The notes under the pieces: model-generated | Database searches by the model: none | The model's input: the letters and a program-made list of their open reading frames with translations, nothing else | Told to the model about the DNA's origin: nothing | Part shown: positions 61,565 through 64,000 of the stretch, piece by piece | How the letters are laid out: every line of letters starts with the position of its first letter | Position numbering within the stretch: the first letter of the stretch is position 1 | Position numbers and translations under genes: made by a program | From: NBLH01 sp050296515 | GTDB lineage: Bacteria; Bacteroidota; Bacteroidia; Bacteroidales; NBLH01 | NCBI GenBank assembly: GCA_050296515.1 | Contig: JBNKRJ010000134.1 | Coordinates: forward strand, 24,157 to 88,156 | Direction of reading: 5' to 3' | Length of the DNA: 64,000 bases

Positions 61565-61886
61565 TTTTTACTTTTGAAATTAAGATATTATAATTACCTT
61601 TTATTCTTAAGCTCAATAAATAGATAAATTACTTATATTGAGTATGTTAATTATTTAAAACAGTGTAAAAGGGATACAAAAAATACCTTCAGCCGAATAT
61701 CATCAATTAACTAATTAACGATTACTTAACACCAATTTAATAATTTGTTAAACATTGAGATTTTTAAGACCATTTGTAACAGTAATTTGTGTGAACAAAA
61801 CCCTCGATGAGGGATTTAATATAAAAGCAAATTCCAAAGAAAAAGGAATCACTTAGTTTTCAAACATATAACTTAAGTTTAAATTT
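61565..61886. promoter_or_regulatory. Leader region of the PhoR/PhoB-like pair with 11-nt direct repeats
   Basis: TTAA tracts start at 61715, 61726, 61737 and 61748, i.e. exactly 11 nt apart (TTAACGATTAC, TTAACACCAAT, TTAATAATTTG, TTAAACATTGA), the spacing of PhoB-type direct repeats (7-bp half-site plus 4). A CCCTCgatGAGGG hairpin at 61801-61813 and ATTCC/GGAAT at 61831-61849 lie between these and the GTG start at 61887. No complete -33/-7 pair was found. Confidence 0.55.
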
Positions 61887-62930
61887 GTGAAAATAACCTC
61901 ATCAGAACGCATTTCAGCAGTAATTGCATTAATCTTTTCTTTTTTAACAGGAGGTCTTTTAATTTATAGCAATTCAAGCGAGTTCTCAAGCTTTTATCTT
62001 TTTGTTCTTTTTACTATGCTGTTGAGTTTTCTACTTATGTACGTAGCATTTTACTACATGCTCAACAACTTTATAATTAAAAAGATAAAGCCACTTTTCG
62101 ATACCATTGATACTTTACAGATGCCGATTGAAAAATTATATGAAAGTATTGAAGATGGGCACTTGCTGACCGAAATTGATAACAAGGTGATGGAGTGGGC
62201 AAAAAGTAAAATGGACGAAATTGCTGTTCTTAAATCAAATGAAAAATACAGGAAAGAGTTTTTAGGAAATGTATCACATGAACTAAAAACCCCACTTTTT
62301 AATATTCAGGGATATATTTTAACACTTATAGATGGCGGACTTGAGGATGATGAAATTAATATGAAGTATCTGAAAAGGACTGATAAAAACATAAACCGCC
62401 TGATTTCGATTGTTAAAGACCTTGAAACCATTTCGAAACTTGAAACTGGAGAAAGGCTGCTTGAGTTTGAAAATATCGATATAGTTCAACTCATAACAGA
62501 AATTTTTGAAATGCAAGAGATTAGGGCAAAAAAGAAGAATATTGAATTTAAAATGGATAAAAAATATCCACAAAATAAAATATTTGTTCGCGCAGACAAA
62601 AAAGCAATTTCGGATGTCATAAGCAATCTATTAATCAACTCAGTAATTTACGGAAAAGACAATGGAAAAACCATTGTCAGTATCGAACCAAAAGAGAAAA
62701 ATATTTTTATAAGTATTTGCGATAATGGAATTGGAATTGCTGAAAAATATCAGCAGAGAATATTTGAGCGTTTTTTCAGAGTGGACAAAAGTCGTTCGAA
62801 AATTCAGGGAGGAACAGGCCTTGGATTATCAATTGTTAAGCACTCTATTGAAGCTCATAAACAATCAATTACAGTAAAAAGTCAGGTAAATGAAGGAACA
62901 ACTTTTACCTTTTCACTAGAAAAAGTTTAA
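61887..62930 (+). CDS. Sensor histidine kinase (PhoR-like)
   Basis: 347 residues with a GTG start. Two membrane segments (~12-32 and ~38-58) with a very short loop between, a linker, the dimerisation box FLGNVSHELKTPLF with H131, and a HATPase domain with N-box (NLLINSVIYG), G1 (DNGIGI), F-box (FERFFRVDKS) and G2 (GGTGLGLSIV). The short extracytoplasmic part and phosphate-like leader suggest a PhoR-type kinase working with a Pst/PhoU system (inference). It overlaps no gene; the regulator starts 3 bp downstream. Confidence 0.92.
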   Translation: MKITSSERISAVIALIFSFLTGGLLIYSNSSEFSSFYLFVLFTMLLSFLLMYVAFYYMLNNFIIKKIKPLFDTIDTLQMPIEKLYESIEDGHLLTEIDNKVMEWAKSKMDEIAVLKSNEKYRKEFLGNVSHELKTPLFNIQGYILTLIDGGLEDDEINMKYLKRTDKNINRLISIVKDLETISKLETGERLLEFENIDIVQLITEIFEMQEIRAKKKNIEFKMDKKYPQNKIFVRADKKAISDVISNLLINSVIYGKDNGKTIVSIEPKEKNIFISICDNGIGIAEKYQQRIFERFFRVDKSRSKIQGGTGLGLSIVKHSIEAHKQSITVKSQVNEGTTFTFSLEKV

Positions 62931-62933
62931 AAA

Positions 62934-63629
62934 ATGGATACTAAAAATTTTAAAATTTTAATTGTTGACGATGAAGCCGATATCCTCGAATTTGTGGGAT
63001 ATAACCTTAAAAAAGAAGGTTTTATTGTGTATACAGCATGGAATGGCATTGAAGCAATAAAAAAGGTAAAAGAACATAGCCCTCATTTAATACTTATGGA
63101 TGTGATGATGCCAGAAATGGATGGCATGGAGGCTTGTGAAAAAATTAAAGAAATGCCTGAATTTGCAAACACTATCATTGCATTTTTAACAGCACGAGGC
63201 GAAGATTATTCTCAAATAGCTGGTTTTGATGCCGGTGCAGATGATTACATAACCAAACCGATTAAGCCTAAAGTGTTGGTTAGTAGGATAAAAGCTTTGC
63301 TAAAAAGATACCGAGCAGAAAGTAGAGAAGAGACTTCAGCAGAAGGAATTATTGAAAAAGGAAACCTTAAAATTGACACTGAAAAATTCCTTATCTACAA
63401 GGGAGATAGCGAAATTGTATTGCCACGAAAAGAGTTTGCTCTGCTTTTATTGTTGGTTTCGAAACCACAAAAAGTATTCACACGTGAAGAGATTTTTTCT
63501 AAAGTATGGGGAGATGACATTATTGTTGGTGACCGAACCATTGATGTTCATATCAGGAAACTTAGGGAAAAGATTGGGGATGATCTTATACAAACAGTTA
63601 AAGGGGTTGGCTATAAGTTTGTCATATAA
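62934..63629 (+). CDS. OmpR/PhoB-family response regulator
   Basis: 231 residues. A receiver domain with D12/D13, phosphoacceptor D56 (LILMDVMMP), T86-type switch (LTARGE) and K108-type lysine (YITKPIKP), followed by a winged-helix DNA-binding domain (~135-231, VLPRKEFALLLLLVSKPQKVFTREEIFSKVWGDDIIVGDRTIDVHIRKLREKIGDDLIQTVKGVGYKFVI). Co-transcribed with the kinase, 3 bp downstream. The 11-nt repeats upstream of the operon would fit autoregulation. Confidence 0.95.
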   Translation: MDTKNFKILIVDDEADILEFVGYNLKKEGFIVYTAWNGIEAIKKVKEHSPHLILMDVMMPEMDGMEACEKIKEMPEFANTIIAFLTARGEDYSQIAGFDAGADDYITKPIKPKVLVSRIKALLKRYRAESREETSAEGIIEKGNLKIDTEKFLIYKGDSEIVLPRKEFALLLLLVSKPQKVFTREEIFSKVWGDDIIVGDRTIDVHIRKLREKIGDDLIQTVKGVGYKFVI

Positions 63630-64000
63630 TTTTTGACAATTAGCCCCTTTTGAACTATAGAATTATTAGACATTAAGTTACTGGCAGAATTTTCTACAAA
63701 CAATGTCTAGTGACCAGCGACTAATAACTAATTTAAAAGAAATCTCCTAAAACTCAATTCTGTAGCTTAATACAGGAATGATTCCCAGCTGTGTCCATGT
63801 ATTAATGCTCTGCGAACCTGTATTATACTAAGCCTAGTTTCAAGTCAAGTATGATATTCCTGGTAATTGGGGCTGTATCAAAAGTCTAATTCAATGCAAT
63901 TTTACTTTCATTTCAACAACAAAAGAGCGTATTTCAACAAGATTGAAAGCAGATTGATTGGATTGATGCAAGATTGAAAGAAAAATTTATAGCAAAACTA
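63630..64000. repeat. Intergenic end of window: palindrome copy 3, second MITE end and start of another insertion element
   Basis: 63664-63725 carry the CATTAAG/TTACTGG/TGTCTAGTGACCAGCGACTAATAA words of the palindrome family. CTAG at 63834-63837 followed by 31 bp (63838-63868) matches the left end of the MITE at 11442-11472 with two differences. At 63869 the match stops at GGGGCTGTATCAAAAGTC, which looks like the inverted-repeat end of a different insertion sequence and runs off the window. A 12-mer CAAGATTGAAAG is repeated at 63938 and 63969. Confidence 0.6.

Noticed and set aside
63938..63980. CRISPR-like repeat (CAAGATTGAAAG twice)
   Set aside because: Only two 12-bp copies with no spacer-sized regularity beyond that and no cas genes.
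1..64000. tRNA or rRNA genes
   Set aside because: No T-loop/anticodon pattern or rRNA-like conserved block was noticed on either strand; a tRNAscan run would confirm.

Overview
The window is a continuous, low-GC (roughly one third G+C) stretch of a Bacteroidota chromosome, most likely a member of the Marinilabiliales/Bacteroidales-type gliding or T9SS-bearing lineages. The evidence is the porP-gldK-gldL-gldM-gldN locus, several lineage-typical families (DUF4270, DUF4837, DUF4412, DUF4846, HU-CCDC81 plus SPOR, propeller/Y_Y_Y sensors), a fused E1 alpha-beta dehydrogenase, and promoters of the phylum-specific form TTTG/TTG, 18-21 nt, TAnnTTTG. Most of the window is densely packed chromosomal core; no rRNA, tRNA, CRISPR or prophage was seen.

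Layout. 1-6100: end of an AAA ATPase, a response-regulator/SpoIIE phosphatase, a Crp/Fnr regulator, OsmC, DUF2461, a Rieske-like lipoprotein with altered ligands, two small envelope proteins and greA with a structured leader. 6300-10450: a PBP4-type carboxypeptidase convergent with a B12-dependent ribonucleotide reductase. 10450-12100: a 1.65 kb gene-free island packed with inverted repeats, including a 254-bp MITE-like element flanked by CTAG and a GC-richer block predicted to fold. 12100-22040: the T9SS/gliding motor operon, an arginase-fold protein without the expected metal ligands, and topA, all on the minus strand.

22440-35820: a PBP1A, metG, a run of small plus-strand genes (yraN, mmcQ-like, peroxiredoxin-like), a TonB-dependent receptor, an E2-E1 2-oxoacid dehydrogenase operon and a flavodoxin. 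35890-41100: minus-strand genes comprising a GntR(YtrA-type)-SPFH unit, radA, rfaE2, panD and panC. 41400-50030: a half-length starch-synthase-like protein plus DUF4270, glmS, manC-type guanylyltransferase, an MlaE/MlaF-type ABC pair, a thioredoxin-like lipoprotein and rfbB. 50200-64000: a giant propeller sensor ending in a SpoIIE phosphatase, an HU/SPOR fusion, an envelope cluster (M23 peptidase, dxr, rseP, tatA, DUF4837), two uncharacterised envelope proteins, and a PhoR/PhoB-like pair preceded by four 11-nt-spaced direct repeats. The right edge carries a second copy of the MITE end, abutting what looks like another insertion element.

Themes: cell-envelope building (peptidoglycan enzymes, GlmS, GDP-mannose, dTDP-sugar, heptose, lipid transport, Tat, S2P protease), protein secretion by T9SS, and signalling. 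I see no clear novel multi-gene system. The most unexplained material is the repeat island at 10.4-12.1 kb and its relatives elsewhere in the window.
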